DNA of 64,000 bases from an uncultured Faecalibacterium sp. (GTDB lineage: Bacteria > Bacillota > Clostridia > Oscillospirales > Ruminococcaceae). A program made the translations under genes and the position numbers. The first letter of the stretch is position 1, and each line of letters starts with the position of its first letter. The notes beneath the pieces were generated by a model. The model worked only from the letters and a program-made list of their open reading frames with translations. It was not told the origin of the DNA and made no database searches. The stretch covers positions 1 to 64,000 of the forward strand of contig UQGD01000001.1 of assembly GCA_900540455.1 (NCBI GenBank), given 5' to 3'. Below, piece by piece: positions 51,857 to 60,138 of the stretch.

Positions 51857-53680
51857 TTACTTACCGCTCTTGAAATCCAGGGGCAGGCTGGTCCAGCGGG
51901 CACGGAAGTGGAAAGCAGCATCCTTGGGCTGACGCTGACGGGTGAAGATGCCCTTCTTGTTGCCGTTGGCACGCATGATGCCCTCGGTGGTCTGGAAGTC
52001 TGCAAAGTTCCACACCAGCTCGCCCTGCACAAAGTCGTAGCTGTCAAACACGGCGTGGTTCATATCCAGGTACTCGTTCTGGTACTCCTGGCTCCACATC
52101 ACGCTGGGCAGCTTGTGCTCGGTGGGCATGGTGTCGGCGCCGTACTCGGTAAAGATCATGGGACGGCCGTTGAGCACCTGTGCCCAGCCATCCATCTCCT
52201 TGCGGAATGCCTGCTCTGCATCCACGATGCCCATGCCGCCCATGACGTACCAGCCATAGTAGCGGTTCAGGCTGATGAAGTCCGCAAACTGCTGGCCCTT
52301 GCTGGTGTTGGGCAGGCTCATCATGACCACAGCGTAGGTGCGGGGACGCTTCTGGGGATCCAGCTCATGTGCCAGATCAAACAGCGGCTTGAAATAGGCC
52401 TCGGTGCCCTCGCTGGTGCACTGGGGCTCGTTCAGGATGCTCCAGGCGATGACCGAAGCGTGGTTCTTATCCCGGTTGATCATATCGGTCAGTGCATCCT
52501 TGTGGTTCTGCAGCAGCTGCGGGGTGGTATCCTTCTCAAAGTAGCCCTGCTTTTTGCCGTTGCCCTGGTTGGCTGCCAGGAAGTTCATGGTGCTCTGCAT
52601 AAAGCCGACAGCGGGCACCTCATCGATGACCAGGAAGCCCTCCTCATCTGCCATCTGATACAGCTCTTCTGCATAGGGGTAATGGCTGGTACGGAAGCAG
52701 TTGGCGCCGATCCACTTCATGCACTCGTAATCGCGCTTGACCGTAGCCAGATCCAGGCCGCGGCCGCGGATGTCTGCATCCTCGTGCTTGCCGAAGCCGC
52801 GCAGGTAGACCGGCTTGCCGTTCAGCAGGAAGTGGCCGTCCTTGATCTCAAAGGTGCGGATACCGATCTTGTCGGTGTACTCATCCACCACAGCGCTGCC
52901 GTCCTGGATGCGGATGACGATCTTGTACAGGTATGCATTGTGGACGTTCCACAGCTTTGCCTGGGGCACGGTCAGGGTGCCGGTGGTGCCGCAAGCCTCT
53001 GCCACCTTGGTCTCGCCGTCGTACAGCTCCACAGTGACCGGATGGTCGCCCGTGGTGGTGACCGTGTAATCCACCTCTGCGCCAGCCTCGGTGAGGCGGT
53101 GATTGACCGAGTAATCCAGGATGCGCTCAGAGGGCAGAGCCAGCAGCTTGACCGGGCGCTGCAGACCAGCGTAGTTGTAGAAGTCGAAGTAGGGGGCTGC
53201 GATCTTCTTGCCGTTGGACAGCACAGCGGTGGCGCCAGCCGGCAGCATATACTCGTTCAGCTCATTGTTCAGCAGAACGCTGAGCTTGTTGTACTGGTTG
53301 TAGCGCACGATGTCGGTAACAAAGGCATCAAACGGCAAAAAGCCGCCCTCGTGCTGTGCGATCTCCACCCCGTTGACGAACACGCGGGCATGGTGGGTAG
53401 CGGAGCCAAAGCGGATGGCGACCTCCTTGCCGCTCCACTCGCCGGGCACGAAAAAGTCGGTCTCGTACCAGAAGTCGCCGCAGTACTCGCGAGAGTCCTT
53501 ATCGGTGAACAGGTCACAGAAGGAGGACGGCACCGGCATGGAGATGGAGTCGGTCAGGCCGTTCATCCACTTCTGCTCCACACCGCAGCTCTCCGGGTCA
53601 AAGCGGAAACGCCACATCCCGTCCAGGCTGACCGCCCGGCGGGTAGCAGAGGTGCAAGGATAAAGCATGGATTTGTTCAT
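51857..53680 (-). CDS. uidA: Beta-glucuronidase (GH2)
   Basis: The 607-residue cytoplasmic GH2 enzyme has a sugar-binding domain (about 10-180), an immunoglobulin-like domain (about 185-280) and a catalytic TIM barrel (about 285-600). The acid/base Glu is in WSILNEPQC and the nucleophile Glu in IFTEYGADT. The motif NGNKKGIFTR carries the Asn-x-Lys pair that recognises the glucuronate carboxylate, which separates it from beta-galactosidases. A loop of about 25 residues after AVGFMQS suggests a loop-1-bearing gut GUS able to process small glucuronides, such as drug and hormone conjugates. The start at 53680 follows GAGGTTAAC. Confidence 0.93.
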   Translation of the reverse strand: MNKSMLYPCTSATRRAVSLDGMWRFRFDPESCGVEQKWMNGLTDSISMPVPSSFCDLFTDKDSREYCGDFWYETDFFVPGEWSGKEVAIRFGSATHHARVFVNGVEIAQHEGGFLPFDAFVTDIVRYNQYNKLSVLLNNELNEYMLPAGATAVLSNGKKIAAPYFDFYNYAGLQRPVKLLALPSERILDYSVNHRLTEAGAEVDYTVTTTGDHPVTVELYDGETKVAEACGTTGTLTVPQAKLWNVHNAYLYKIVIRIQDGSAVVDEYTDKIGIRTFEIKDGHFLLNGKPVYLRGFGKHEDADIRGRGLDLATVKRDYECMKWIGANCFRTSHYPYAEELYQMADEEGFLVIDEVPAVGFMQSTMNFLAANQGNGKKQGYFEKDTTPQLLQNHKDALTDMINRDKNHASVIAWSILNEPQCTSEGTEAYFKPLFDLAHELDPQKRPRTYAVVMMSLPNTSKGQQFADFISLNRYYGWYVMGGMGIVDAEQAFRKEMDGWAQVLNGRPMIFTEYGADTMPTEHKLPSVMWSQEYQNEYLDMNHAVFDSYDFVQGELVWNFADFQTTEGIMRANGNKKGIFTRQRQPKDAAFHFRARWTSLPLDFKSGK

Positions 53681-53771
53681 GATAGTTAACCTCACTGTTC
53701 AGAGCCATAGGCTCGATTTAGGGGCGGAGCAAGCCGCCTCCTGTCGGGAGTTCCGATTTCTCTACGCTGCT

Positions 53772-53832
53772 AGTATACCAGTAGCTCCCAGCGAAAGCAT
53801 AGAAATTTTTTTATGAAAACAGAGAAATTTTA
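53772..53832 (-). promoter_or_regulatory. uidA promoter with A-tract direct repeat
   Basis: The -10 box is TATACT (53772-53777) with a poor -35. Exactly 21 bp upstream lies an element (53799-53832), which in gene orientation contains AAATTTCT twice at a 22-bp period. This fits an AraC-type activator site. Confidence 0.6.
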
Positions 53833-53886
53833 TTCAACAGCTCTTATTCCGGCAGATATTCTGCACCGCAGATGCATCCTATCCCC

Positions 53887-56130
53887 TTACAGCTCATAGC
53901 GCAGGCCAAAGCCCAGCTCATAGTAGCTGCCTGCTGCATCCCGGTAGGCATAGGCTTTGCCGTTCTCATCTTTGAGGGCGTCCGGCATATAGGCGTCCTT
54001 GGCATAGCCGGGCACATCGTTGGGGCTGACGCAGCGGCCCGCCGCATCCACCCGCAGCACCTCATCCCCGCGGGGCAGGGTCAGCGGCAGTTTGCCCACC
54101 GGAGCAAAGCGGCCCATCATCACATCCAGCACCGCTTCGGGGAAGGTATCAAACCCAGCGGTCAGTGCATCGGCCCAGCGCTCCACATTGCCCACCTGCC
54201 ATGCCAGCGGGAAGTTGATGTTCGCCACCAGCTTGCCGCCGTTGGCCCGCACCGCTTTTGCGATCTCCGGGATGCGGCTGGCCCCTACCAGGGTAGTCTC
54301 CTGGTGGGTCTCTGCCTGCGGACGCCCATCCTCGCCTACATTGCAGACCGTCTTATCTTCACAGATATCCAGCTCCAGATAGCCGGGGGTTGCGTTGAAG
54401 TATGCACCGGAACCGGGGCTGATCATCAGCAGCGCCACGTCTGCCTCCGACGGCTGCTCCACCAGGGTCTGGTCTGCCAGCAGGCTGCGCAGGCTCTGGG
54501 TGGCCTTCTCCCCTGCTTCTGCGGTGCGGCCAAAGGCTTCCGCATAGATGCGGCAGCCCGGTTTCAGAGGCAAGGTACCGTCGTTTTTCAGCAGCACCAC
54601 CGATTCACGGTGTACCCGGGCTGCCTCGTCCCAATCCTCTTTCCGGCTTACAGCAGCCTCTGCCTCCGCAGGGTCGGCGTAGCAGTCCTCAAACATCCCC
54701 TGCCGGAACAATTCGGTCAATGTACGGGTAACCGCCCGGTCGATGCTTGCATCGGTCAGCACCAGCTGCTCCTTGGCAAACCCTTCCGGCAGCGGATGGG
54801 TGTCGTAGTGGTCGTTGGTGGCGCGGGCGTAGGCTTCGGCACCGGCTTCCTCGTCAAACAGACCGGAGATCAGGTCCACTCCGCTGTGGGTGACGGCATA
54901 ACCAATGCGCTCCGGCACATCCAGCATATCCACGCCCCAGCACATATTGTGGGTAATACCGGTGTCCGAATTGATATATCCCTCAAAACCCATCTGCTCC
55001 CGGAGCATCCCATCTATGAACACCTTATTGTAGGCAAAACCGTATGGCTCCATGGGCATCGGCTGGCCGCAGAAGTCCTGCTGGGGGGCACTCTTTTCTG
55101 CGCTTGGCTTGGAGTAATAGGGCATCACCGCCTCTGCCTTATGGCGCACAGCGGCCCGGAAAGGCGGGACATGGTATTTTTGCAGGGACCCGGGGGTAGC
55201 ATAGATGTTCCACTGCCCTGCGGCATAGTGGGGGTCAAAGCCATTTTCCCGGGCTCCGCCGCCGGGGAAGTGTTTTACCGTTACCGACACACCCTGCTGG
55301 GTAACGCCCTGGCTGCCGCCCTGGATGCCGGGGATCAGATGGTCAAAAATCTCCTCGATCAGCACTGGGTCCTCGCCAAAGGTGCCAAAGGTGCGCTGCC
55401 ACCGGGGGTCGGTGACACAGTCTGCCATGTACATATAGCCTTTGCGCAGGCCGCAGGCCCGCCACTGGCGGCGAATGGTGTCCGCAAATTTATCAATGAT
55501 CTCGATCCGGGCGGTGCCCTTGACCGCAGCAGCAATGCCCAGCGTACCCGGCCAGGCAGCAAACACACCGGCTGCGTCGTTCATACCAAACACAGCCTCG
55601 CCGTTCTCGTTGCGGCTGTTGGACATGACCTGCACCGGCACAAAGTGGGGGCAGCCTTCCGCCACATATTGCAGCTGGTCCAGATAATCGGCCAGATCCG
55701 GGGCGGCGGGGTTTTCCCGAAGGATCAGGTGGCGGATAAAGCGTCCCTGCAAAAGCTCGGTGGTTCCGGGCAGCTTCTGCTGTCCAAAGATCGTGCTGGC
55801 CGCCTCTACCGGTGCTTCGTCCAGCAGGCCGCTCTCATCTGCCACCGGGTGATGGTCTTTGAGCCGGGCCGAAGGATACTTGGGGCCCATGCGCCAATCC
55901 GAGGTGAACAGCTGGGCGATTTTCTCCTTTACAGTCAGGGTCTTGACGTAGGCTGCTGCCCGCTGCGCTGCCGGCAGCCGCCAGTCATTTACCGGGGTCA
56001 ATGCACCGGTGCCGTCAATATCCTTGAAGTACAGGCCATCCTGCTGAAAGACCGGGCGGGAAACGGTGCTGATGCTTGCGCCGCCGGGATTTTGGAACCG
56101 TTTGATCTGCTGGGAAGCTTTTTTGACCAT
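53887..56130 (-). CDS. Glycoside hydrolase family 3 enzyme
   Basis: The 747-residue cytoplasmic enzyme has the GH3 N-terminal barrel (about 45-400), with KHFPGGGAREN and the nucleophile Asp in GYINSDTGITHN, and a C-terminal sandwich domain (about 470-700; VVLLKNDGTLPLKPG). The likely activity is beta-glucosidase or beta-xylosidase type; the specificity is not certain. It has no signal peptide. The ATG at 56130 follows AAAAGGAGTGG; the upstream part of the frame overlaps the promoter. It is divergent from the GPH transporter and shares its promoter motif. Confidence 0.93.
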   Translation of the reverse strand: MVKKASQQIKRFQNPGGASISTVSRPVFQQDGLYFKDIDGTGALTPVNDWRLPAAQRAAAYVKTLTVKEKIAQLFTSDWRMGPKYPSARLKDHHPVADESGLLDEAPVEAASTIFGQQKLPGTTELLQGRFIRHLILRENPAAPDLADYLDQLQYVAEGCPHFVPVQVMSNSRNENGEAVFGMNDAAGVFAAWPGTLGIAAAVKGTARIEIIDKFADTIRRQWRACGLRKGYMYMADCVTDPRWQRTFGTFGEDPVLIEEIFDHLIPGIQGGSQGVTQQGVSVTVKHFPGGGARENGFDPHYAAGQWNIYATPGSLQKYHVPPFRAAVRHKAEAVMPYYSKPSAEKSAPQQDFCGQPMPMEPYGFAYNKVFIDGMLREQMGFEGYINSDTGITHNMCWGVDMLDVPERIGYAVTHSGVDLISGLFDEEAGAEAYARATNDHYDTHPLPEGFAKEQLVLTDASIDRAVTRTLTELFRQGMFEDCYADPAEAEAAVSRKEDWDEAARVHRESVVLLKNDGTLPLKPGCRIYAEAFGRTAEAGEKATQSLRSLLADQTLVEQPSEADVALLMISPGSGAYFNATPGYLELDICEDKTVCNVGEDGRPQAETHQETTLVGASRIPEIAKAVRANGGKLVANINFPLAWQVGNVERWADALTAGFDTFPEAVLDVMMGRFAPVGKLPLTLPRGDEVLRVDAAGRCVSPNDVPGYAKDAYMPDALKDENGKAYAYRDAAGSYYELGFGLRYEL

Positions 56131-56178
56131 ATGATCCACTCCTTTTGTCCATCCGGACAAGATAATACTGATACCTAT

Positions 56179-56237
56179 ATTATACCGGCAAATTACGGAA
56201 GGCTGATAGAATTTTTTTACGAAAAACTCGGAAAACT
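56179..56237 (-). promoter_or_regulatory. GH3 gene promoter with A-tract element
   Basis: The -10 box is TATAAT (56179-56184) with a weak -35. The element at 56206-56237 starts exactly 21 bp upstream, and in gene orientation reads TTTTCGTAAAAAAATTCTAT, nearly identical to the uidA element. Confidence 0.62.
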
Positions 56238-56262
56238 TGACCTTTGTGAAAAATTTCGTCAA

Positions 56263-56296
56263 GTTGCATCATCGGTATATCAGTTTATTGTGCAAC
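56263..56296. repeat. Inverted repeat in the GH3-GPH intergenic region
   Basis: GTTGCA (56263-56268) and TGCAAC (56291-56296) form an inverted repeat with a 22-bp centre, midway between the two divergent promoters. It could be a second regulator site. Confidence 0.35.
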
Positions 56297-56342
56297 TAGC
56301 CCATATTATTTTTTCAACAAGAGCTTAAAATAGAGATAACGC

Positions 56343-56402
56343 AAAAATCTTCTAGTAGGCATAAAAAATTTTCTAACATGATTTTCAAAAAAACTTCATA
56401 AT
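56343..56402 (+). promoter_or_regulatory. GPH transporter promoter with 21-bp direct repeat
   Basis: AAAAATCTTCTA (56343-56354) and AAAAATTTTCTA (56364-56375) are repeated at exactly 21 bp. A CATAAT -10 box (56397-56402) follows, with a poor -35. The downstream copy matches the uidA element (CATAAAAAAWTTTCTA pattern). Confidence 0.62.
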
Positions 56403-56521
56403 AGAGCCACAAAGCTTCCTGCTGTGCTGCGCCATAGAAGCCAACAGGGAAGAGAGAAACGACCGGGTCGGGACGCTGCGCACACACGGTGTCCCAGCCA
56501 AAATGAAAGGAGTCAACATTT

Positions 56522-58039
56522 ATGGCTAAACTGAGATCCCTGCCGGATAAGTTCTACGACAAGGACTACGAGACCAACGGCATCCACCGCGTTCCGCTGT
56601 GGCGCATCGGCGGCTTTGCGCTGAACAACGCCGCTACCAACCTGTATATGTTCTTGATGAACTATGTCTCCTACTATCTGCTGGGCTGGGTCGGCGTCGG
56701 CATGATGCTCGCCTCTTCCCTGACCATGATGATGCGCATCTGGGACGGTGTCACCGACCCCTTCGTAGGCTTTTTGCTGGATAAGACCAACGGCAAGTTC
56801 GGCAAGAACCGTCCGTTTATCATCGTCGGCAACCTGATCCTGGCCAGCACCAGCTTTATTCTGTTCCATGTGACCCACAAACTGCCGGAGGCCGCCCGCT
56901 TCCCCTTCTTTGTGGTATTTATGATGATTTACTACCTGGGCTATACCTGCCAGTGCGTCGTCACCAAGTCTGCCCAGAGCTGCCTGACCAATGACCCCAA
57001 GCAGCGTCCTATGTTTGCTGCTTTTGACAGTGCGCTTGTCACCGTTCTGTTCTCCGGCCTGGCCGTTGTTACTGCCAACATCGCTGACCACTACAAGGAC
57101 GTGGGCGGTTACGCTTCTACTGAGTTCTTCCACACTTACTGGATGATCACCGCCATCCTTTCCGCTGTCTTCACTGTGATCGCTGTGATCTCCATTGCCC
57201 CCAAGGATCGTGCTGAGTTCTTCGGCACCGGCAAGGCTGTCAAGGTTGGCCTGAAGGACTACTGGGATACCCTGAAGAACAACCGCGCCATTCAGATGCT
57301 GGTGCTGTCCGCTTCTACCGATAAGCTGGGTTCCACCTCTAAGACCAGCGCCGTCGGCGTTGCCATGTTCGCCTGCATCGCCGGTTCCACCCTGCTGCAA
57401 GGCAACGTTACCGCTCTGACCGTGGTTCCCAATGCTGTCTTTGCCTTCCTGTTCGTCTCCTTCTTCGCTCCCAAGTTTGGCCAGCGCAAGGGCATGATCA
57501 TCGGCTCTGTGGGCGCACTGATCACCAACGGCCTGCTGGCTGCCCTGTGGCTGTTCGGCGACCCCACCACCATGACCTCCAACCCCGAGACCGGCGCTCT
57601 GAACTGGGGCTACTTCCTGACTGCTTATGTAGTGCTGACCATTATCACTGCTGGCTTCCAGGGTCTGTCCGGCAACATCGTTATCCCCATGACCGCCGAC
57701 TGCGCCGACTACGAGGTCTACCGTTCTGGCAAGTATGTTCCCGGTCTGATGGGCACCCTGTTCTCCTTCGTGGATAAGATGGTCTCCTCCTTCGCTCCCA
57801 TGGTCGCTGGCGCAATGTTCACCATCTGCGGCTTTGCTGATCACAACCCCGTCATGGGCGACGTGGCCACCCCCGCTCTGCGCAATGGCGTTGTTTTCTG
57901 CGCCTACGGCATGATCATGCTCGGCCTGATCTGCAACCTGATCGCCATGAAGTTCTACCCCCTGACCAAGGAGAAAATGGCCGAGATCCAGAACGAGGTC
58001 GTCAAGATCAAGGAGCGCGCTGCACTGGAGAACGCTTGA
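56522..58039 (+). CDS. GPH family glycoside/hexuronide:cation symporter
   Basis: The 505-residue membrane protein has about 12 helices and belongs to the glycoside-pentoside-hexuronide family. It shows the RIGGFALNNAATNLYMFLMNY N-terminal pattern (cited in part), the RIWDGVTDPFVGFLLDKT motif in TM2-3 and PMTADCADYEVYR. UidB, a known family member, imports glucuronides. Placement between GH3 and GH2 genes and beside uidA fits the same role. The start follows AAAGGAG. It is probably the first gene of an operon with the two small membrane protein genes. Confidence 0.93.
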   Translation: MAKLRSLPDKFYDKDYETNGIHRVPLWRIGGFALNNAATNLYMFLMNYVSYYLLGWVGVGMMLASSLTMMMRIWDGVTDPFVGFLLDKTNGKFGKNRPFIIVGNLILASTSFILFHVTHKLPEAARFPFFVVFMMIYYLGYTCQCVVTKSAQSCLTNDPKQRPMFAAFDSALVTVLFSGLAVVTANIADHYKDVGGYASTEFFHTYWMITAILSAVFTVIAVISIAPKDRAEFFGTGKAVKVGLKDYWDTLKNNRAIQMLVLSASTDKLGSTSKTSAVGVAMFACIAGSTLLQGNVTALTVVPNAVFAFLFVSFFAPKFGQRKGMIIGSVGALITNGLLAALWLFGDPTTMTSNPETGALNWGYFLTAYVVLTIITAGFQGLSGNIVIPMTADCADYEVYRSGKYVPGLMGTLFSFVDKMVSSFAPMVAGAMFTICGFADHNPVMGDVATPALRNGVVFCAYGMIMLGLICNLIAMKFYPLTKEKMAEIQNEVVKIKERAALENA

Positions 58040-58102
58040 TCCCCACGCTCCACTTCCCCTGTATTCCCGCTGTATCAACCTGCGACTGTGAGGTAAATGT
58101 AT

Positions 58103-58438
58103 ATGATGAGCCAGACCCAGCATACGGACACAGACAGCCAGAAAAAAAAGAAGTTTGAGTATACCCCCGATCCGAATCACGGCTGGCTCTGGAATTTCAT
58201 CGACCGCACCCTGACCTGGCGGGAAAACCGGGAGAAACATTGTGTCAACCGCAAAACCTACCTGCTGTGGTGTCTGCTGGGCGTGTTCGGCGCACACCGC
58301 TTTTATGAGAAGCGCCCCATCCTGGGGCTGGTCTATCTGGCCACCTGCTGGAGCGGCTTCTCCGCAGCGATGACTCTGCTGGACGCCATTATTGTGATCC
58401 CTATGAAGCCGGACGAAAACGGCAACATCTGGTTGTAA
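58103..58438 (+). CDS. TM2 domain-like membrane protein
   Basis: The 111-residue protein has a hydrophilic N-terminal 45 residues and two membrane helices (about 50-95) with the TM2 pattern LLGVFGAHRFY followed by LGLVYLATCWS. Function of TM2 proteins in bacteria is mostly unknown. Three ATGs are close together; 58103 is nine nt after GAGG, so I chose it over 58097. It lies 63 nt after the GPH transporter and is likely cotranscribed. Confidence 0.8.
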   Translation: MMSQTQHTDTDSQKKKKFEYTPDPNHGWLWNFIDRTLTWRENREKHCVNRKTYLLWCLLGVFGAHRFYEKRPILGLVYLATCWSGFSAAMTLLDAIIVIPMKPDENGNIWL

Positions 58439-58452
58439 GGAGGGCCTTGGAT

Positions 58453-58608
58453 ATGGAGCAACTGACTCAGTTCCTGTTCAACACAGATCACTCCGCCCCG
58501 GGTATAGGGGAGCTGATGATCTTTGTAGCTATCATCCTGATCGTCCCCTCGCTGACACAGGCATTGTATGCACGGCGCTGCGCCAAGCGCCGCAACAAGC
58601 GGGATTGA
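58453..58608 (+). CDS. Small single-pass membrane protein (51 residues)
   Basis: The ORF starts at an ATG seven nt after TAAGGAGGGCC, an excellent ribosome site, 14 nt after the TM2 gene. The product has a polar N-terminus (MEQLTQFLFNTDHSAPG), one helix (LMIFVAIILIVPSLTQAL) and a basic tail (ARRCAKRRNKRD), so it should be inserted with the tail in the cytoplasm. It is the last gene before a strong terminator. It could be a partner or regulator of the GPH transporter (inference from position). Confidence 0.78.
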   Translation: MEQLTQFLFNTDHSAPGIGELMIFVAIILIVPSLTQALYARRCAKRRNKRD

Positions 58609-58660
58609 CACATCCTCTTTCGATTCCTTCTCTTCTTTTCTTCTTTTTCAATTCCTCCTA

Positions 58661-58710
58661 AGAGACAGCAGGAGCCTGCGGTGCAACGGCCGCAGGCTCC
58701 TGCTGTTTTT
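58661..58710. terminator. Bidirectional terminator
   Basis: A perfect 17-bp stem starting ACAGCAGGAGCCTGCGG is followed by a T run. It lies between the transporter operon and the converging AraC gene. Confidence 0.93.
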
Positions 58711-58712
58711 GT

Positions 58713-59987
58713 TTATTTTTTCTCCGCTTCCGGCTTGGGCGCCAGCTGGGCGCTCTGCTCCCGGCTGACCCGGCGGTAAAGGGTGGGGGTCATCTGGTAT
58801 GCTTTTTTGAAGATCTTGGTAAAGTAGTTCACATCATAGATGCCCACCTTTTCCGCAATGGCTGTAATGGAAAGGTTGGACTCGGTCAGCATCCCAGCAG
58901 CCCGCTTCATCCGGCTGGAGTTGATGTACTCCACCAGCGTCACCCCTACCTCACTGCGGAACAGGTTGGACAGGTAGCTCTGGCTGATAAAGAACTGCTC
59001 TGCCAGTGCCCGCAGGGACAGCGATTCCGCCAGGTTCAGATTGATACAGTTGATCACACTGCGGATCAAGGGCGAATAATTGCGCAGCGCATACTCCTGC
59101 ACACAGCGGCAATAGCCCACAAGCATCTCTTCCCGCAGCGCCGGGACCTGCTCGACTGTGACCGTGCGGATGCGCTGATAGTACCCGGCAGATAAGGTAT
59201 CGATATAACAGGGGTGGACCTCCGCCCGCTGAATGGACTTGCGCAGCAGCACATTCAGTACGATCAGGCTGTTGCGCAGCTCCTGCAGATCGTTGAAAAA
59301 CCGGTCATCGCTGTAACGGAAACGCCGGTGCCGCTCCACGATCTTCATTGCCTTTTCGATATCGCCCTGCGCCACAGCATCCATCAGGTCCGACTCGTTG
59401 TTGTACCGCTCCTCCAGCATCGTGCGGGACAGCCCTGCGCTGGCTTCCAGGTGGGTCTCCCCTAGGTCCACAGCTGTAAAATTAAAGGGCAGCAGCTCTT
59501 TGCGCATCTCAATATGGAAATCCTCCCGCCCGTCCACATGAGGAAATGCGGCCGAAAGCAGGCTCAGAACGGTTTGACCAAAGAGGGACTCGTCCTCCAT
59601 CAGATAGATGCCGCTGTAAAAGTTCTCCACAAGATCCCGCATCTGCTGCGAGGTGCGCACCCCGAACCACTCCAGATTTTTTTGCAGCTGCTCCCGGGAG
59701 GCAGCGCTGCGCCAGGGCCCTATGATATAGGCTTTGTCCTGCTCATCCGGCATACGGAAAATGAAATACCGCATCCCAAAGGTGCCTTCCATCAGCAAGA
59801 GCGCCCGTTCCGGCGTACTCTCCAGCAGGGTGCGGCCCATGAGCTTCCAGTCAAATTGGGGGTCCAAAGCATCCCGCAGGCCATAGTCAAAGCGGTGCAG
59901 CTGGTCAAAGGGTTCCACCAACGGAGTGATCTGCAATTCATGCACTGCCAGCACCCGCCGCAGTGCGTCGATCAGATCAATTTGCAT
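58713..59987 (-). CDS. AraC family transcriptional regulator of the glycoside cluster
   Basis: The 424-residue protein has a large N-terminal region of about 300 residues with no recognised sensor and a C-terminal AraC double helix-turn-helix (about 310-410; SLRALAEQFFISQSYLSNLF and ITAIAEKVGIYDVNYFTKIF). It is flanked by the GPH operon and the GH2 gene and has its own TTGTAA/TAAAAT promoter. It is the best candidate to bind the repeated A-tract elements at the neighbouring promoters. The likely ligand is a glycoside or glucuronate derivative. Confidence 0.92.
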   Translation of the reverse strand: MQIDLIDALRRVLAVHELQITPLVEPFDQLHRFDYGLRDALDPQFDWKLMGRTLLESTPERALLLMEGTFGMRYFIFRMPDEQDKAYIIGPWRSAASREQLQKNLEWFGVRTSQQMRDLVENFYSGIYLMEDESLFGQTVLSLLSAAFPHVDGREDFHIEMRKELLPFNFTAVDLGETHLEASAGLSRTMLEERYNNESDLMDAVAQGDIEKAMKIVERHRRFRYSDDRFFNDLQELRNSLIVLNVLLRKSIQRAEVHPCYIDTLSAGYYQRIRTVTVEQVPALREEMLVGYCRCVQEYALRNYSPLIRSVINCINLNLAESLSLRALAEQFFISQSYLSNLFRSEVGVTLVEYINSSRMKRAAGMLTESNLSITAIAEKVGIYDVNYFTKIFKKAYQMTPTLYRRVSREQSAQLAPKPEAEKK

Positions 59988-60036
59988 TCTTGTTCTGCAC
60001 ATCCTCTCTCGGCGGCAAGCCGCACAATATAACTTT

Positions 60037-60065
60037 ATTTTACACCTCTGCTGTACGAATTACAA
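60037..60065 (-). promoter_or_regulatory. AraC gene promoter
   Basis: On the minus strand there is TTGTAA (60060-60065), a 17-nt spacer and TAAAAT (60037-60042). It lacks the A-tract element, so expression may be constitutive. Confidence 0.65.
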
Positions 60066-60072
60066 CAAAAAA

Positions 60073-60112
60073 CCGCACAGGCGATAGGGTTTGTATCGCC
60101 TGTGCGGAAAAA
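60073..60112 (-). terminator. GH2 gene terminator
   Basis: A perfect 14-bp stem CCGCACAGGCGATA with its complement is followed on the minus strand by six Ts. Confidence 0.9.
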
Positions 60113-60138
60113 TCATCGTTTGACTGAAGTTTTATATC

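Noticed and set aside
53872..56328. 818-codon plus-strand ORF opposite the GH3 gene
   Set aside because: Antisense shadow; no start signal and its composition mirrors GH3 codons.
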